From: an uncultured Lachnospiraceae bacterium | GTDB lineage: Bacteria > Bacillota > Clostridia > Lachnospirales > Lachnospiraceae | Length of the DNA: 26,285 bases | Reading direction: 5' to 3' | Assembly: GCA_910588125.1 (NCBI GenBank) | Contig: CAJUPI010000043.1 | Span: 1 to 26,285 of the forward strand | Part shown: positions 24,994-26,285 of the stretch, in pieces | Numbering within the stretch: position 1 is the first letter of the stretch | How the letters are laid out: each line of letters begins with the position of its first letter | Notes under the pieces: generated by a model | The model's database searches: none | What the model was told of the DNA's origin: nothing | The model's input: the letters and a program-made list of their open reading frames with translations, nothing else | Translations under genes and position numbers: made by a program

Positions 24994-25881
24994 TCAACCT
25001 TGCTTTCTGCCAAACAATCCGTTAGGACGAAGCAGCAGTACCAGAACAAATACGGCAAATACGGCAATCTGTGCAGTAGTATCCGAGAAATAAAGAGTCC
25101 CTACTTTCTCTATAATCCCTACTAACAATCCGCTGATCAATGCTCCTATGACACTTCCCTGGCCTCCCAGCACAATGATCACAAAGGATTTAAAGCTATA
25201 GGTGGTTCCCGAAGTAGGCTGAACCGAGCTATAAGGAAGAAGCAAGGCACCGGCGATTCCCACCATACCTACACTGATGGCAAAGGCGATATTATAAAGC
25301 CGCTTGATGTTCACTCCCATAAGAGTCACCACATTCCGATTCTGCGATGCCGCCCGGATTGCACGGCCGGTTTCTGATTTTTGAAGAAAATAGTAAAGCA
25401 ATACCGTACACCCCATGGCTATCACAAAAGAAATCAGCTTGGGAACCGAAACATACAGCATTCCTGCATGGATAGAACGGCCCGTGTAAACCGTTGTAGC
25501 AGTTCTGGGATTGCCCTTAAAAATCACCAGCGCCAGATTTGATAAAAAGACGCCTAATCCTGCCGTAAACAGCAAAACACTGATGGGTTCCACCTCTTTT
25601 TCTCTGGCCAGCATATTGGAAATCACAAACCTCTGAAGAATATATCCAAAGCCAGCCATCAGCACCGCTGTCAAAAACATCAAAAGATAAGGATCAATGC
25701 CAAACCAGGTGAAAATAAAATACGAGATATAGATGCTGAGCATCAGCAGTTCCCCATGCGCCCAGTTTACTATTCGCATTACGCCAAACGCCAGGCTCAG
25801 CCCAATGGCAATGACCGCATATACACCGCCGATCAGCAGCCCGTCAATCAGAGCCTGCAATGTCATCATAAAACTACTCAT
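24994..25881 (-). CDS. livH: LivH-type ABC transporter permease (295 aa)
   Basis: A hydrophobic permease starting LQALIDGLLIGGVYAVIAIGLSLAFGVMRIVNWAHGELLML, with a C-terminal FVIIVLGGQGSVIGALISGLLVG block. Both are canonical for LivH/UrtB permeases. AAGGGGAG precedes the start. It is the first gene of the long minus-strand operon, with a promoter about 55 nt upstream. No separate ethanolamine permease (EutH) is seen, so this importer probably serves that function. Confidence 0.94.
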   Translation of the reverse strand: MSSFMMTLQALIDGLLIGGVYAVIAIGLSLAFGVMRIVNWAHGELLMLSIYISYFIFTWFGIDPYLLMFLTAVLMAGFGYILQRFVISNMLAREKEVEPISVLLFTAGLGVFLSNLALVIFKGNPRTATTVYTGRSIHAGMLYVSVPKLISFVIAMGCTVLLYYFLQKSETGRAIRAASQNRNVVTLMGVNIKRLYNIAFAISVGMVGIAGALLLPYSSVQPTSGTTYSFKSFVIIVLGGQGSVIGALISGLLVGIIEKVGTLYFSDTTAQIAVFAVFVLVLLLRPNGLFGRKQG

Positions 25882-25934
25882 CCGATTCTCCCCTTCCCAT
25901 GTTCCTTTGGTATCATCCTTTTTGTCATAACAAT

Positions 25935-25964
25935 ATCATACAGGAAAACCATTATCTGTCACAA
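25935..25964 (-). promoter_or_regulatory. Promoter of the liv-eut operon
   Basis: On the minus strand, TTGTGA (25964-25959) and TATGAT (25940-25935) are spaced 18 bp apart. The leader to livH would be under 60 nt, too short for the dual-hairpin antiterminator targets of EutV or for a B12 riboswitch. Confidence 0.55.
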
Positions 25965-26048
25965 ACGTTTATAAACCAAAAATACTCTTTATTTTTGTAT
26001 TGTTAGCACAATTTTTGTTTTTCTTTCAATAAATATTTGGAAATATTT
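25963..26048. promoter_or_regulatory. AT-rich upstream region with possible operator motifs
   Basis: The region upstream of the operon promoter holds the palindrome AAACGTTT (25963-25970, touching the -35), an inverted repeat TTGT-N4-ACAA (26000-26011), and a direct pair of AAATATTT (26031-26038 and 26041-26048). Any could bind a regulator. None is recognised, and chance occurrence in AT-rich DNA is possible. Confidence 0.25.
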
Positions 26049-26111
26049 GATAATTGCTGATATATGATCTCACAAGACATACAACAAAAAGGGGCACGTT
26101 GCAAAAGGGTG

Positions 26112-26285
26112 TTGCAAAATAAGTCACCCTCTTCTCAGAAAGTACGCCATGGAAAAAGGAGCGGGAAGCGGCCGGAAACGGTCTGCTGATTTTTCCGGTT
26201 TCGGGATTAAGAATTCCTAAAATCTCTGAGTTTTGCGAAAAGCGAAACGAAAATCCCCAAACTCGCTTCGCTCAGACAGAGTGGA
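26112..26285 (-). repeat. Inverted, partial copy of the palindromic repeat (copy 4, cut by window edge)
   Basis: CTCAGAAAGTACGCC at 26134-26148 is the reverse complement of the right end of the other copies. It is followed by a stem arm ending at 26186, the common core, the GAAACGAAAATCC hairpin arm and the GCTTCGC apex. The outer end is diverged (TTGCAAAATAAGTCACCC), so the boundary near 26112 is approximate. The other arm lies beyond the window. Confidence 0.8.

Noticed and set aside
26098..26129. Repeated GTTGCAAAA and GGGTG...CACCC near the right repeat, resembling an insertion sequence end
   Set aside because: No transposase or matching opposite end is visible; it may just be the diverged edge of the repeat copy.
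1..26285. CRISPR arrays, tRNA or rRNA genes
   Set aside because: No regularly spaced repeats, tRNA-like cloverleaf or rRNA sequence was noticed; tRNAscan-SE would confirm.

Overview
The window looks like a chromosomal segment from a Gram-positive anaerobe of the Clostridia, probably Lachnospiraceae. This rests on strong AGGAGG-type ribosome-binding sites, moderate GC content, an ER-type signal peptidase with a TasA-like cargo, and a Firmicutes-style ethanolamine microcompartment. The genus cannot be named from sequence alone.

Left part (1-2600, + strand): a partial dispersed repeat, a good sigma-70 promoter, a 54-aa Com-like zinc-finger gene, a long hairpin with a T-run, then a sigma-region-4-like gene, an ER/SipW-type signal peptidase, a SipW-dependent TasA-like exported protein and a zinc-ribbon protein. 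A MATE efflux gene converges on this group (2618-3940, -).

Middle (4100-6300): an orphan GH77 4-alpha-glucanotransferase (malQ, +) lies between two copies of a palindromic dispersed repeat of about 310 bp (full) and 182 bp (internally deleted). Parts of the same family lie at both window edges, the right one inverted. The two arms of the stem differ between copies, yet stay complementary within each complete copy.

Right part (6329-25881, - strand): 21 consecutive genes in one direction with tiny gaps or ATGA overlaps, apparently one operon read from a promoter near 25950. Order: livH-livM-livG-livF (ABC importer), a C69/secernin-type amide hydrolase, a LivK-like lipoprotein, glycerate kinase, eutA-eutB-eutC (ethanolamine ammonia-lyase and reactivase), eutL, eutE-type aldehyde dehydrogenase, eutM, eutT, pduL-type phosphotransacylase, eutN, pduS/rnfC-like Fe-S flavoprotein, pduT-like shell protein, eutS, eutP and a larA-family nickel racemase.

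The core is a B12-dependent ethanolamine microcompartment: ethanolamine to acetaldehyde plus ammonia, then acetyl-CoA, then acetyl phosphate. It lacks eutH, eutV/W, eutG, eutQ and eutJ. In their place are an ABC importer, a cytosolic amide hydrolase, a glycerate kinase, a 2-hydroxyacid racemase homolog and an electron-transfer pair (PduS and PduT). My main hypothesis, an inference only, is that the operon imports an ethanolamine conjugate (for example a 2-hydroxyacyl-ethanolamide) and splits it. The ethanolamine would go to the microcompartment, and the hydroxyacid to LarA and glycerate kinase.
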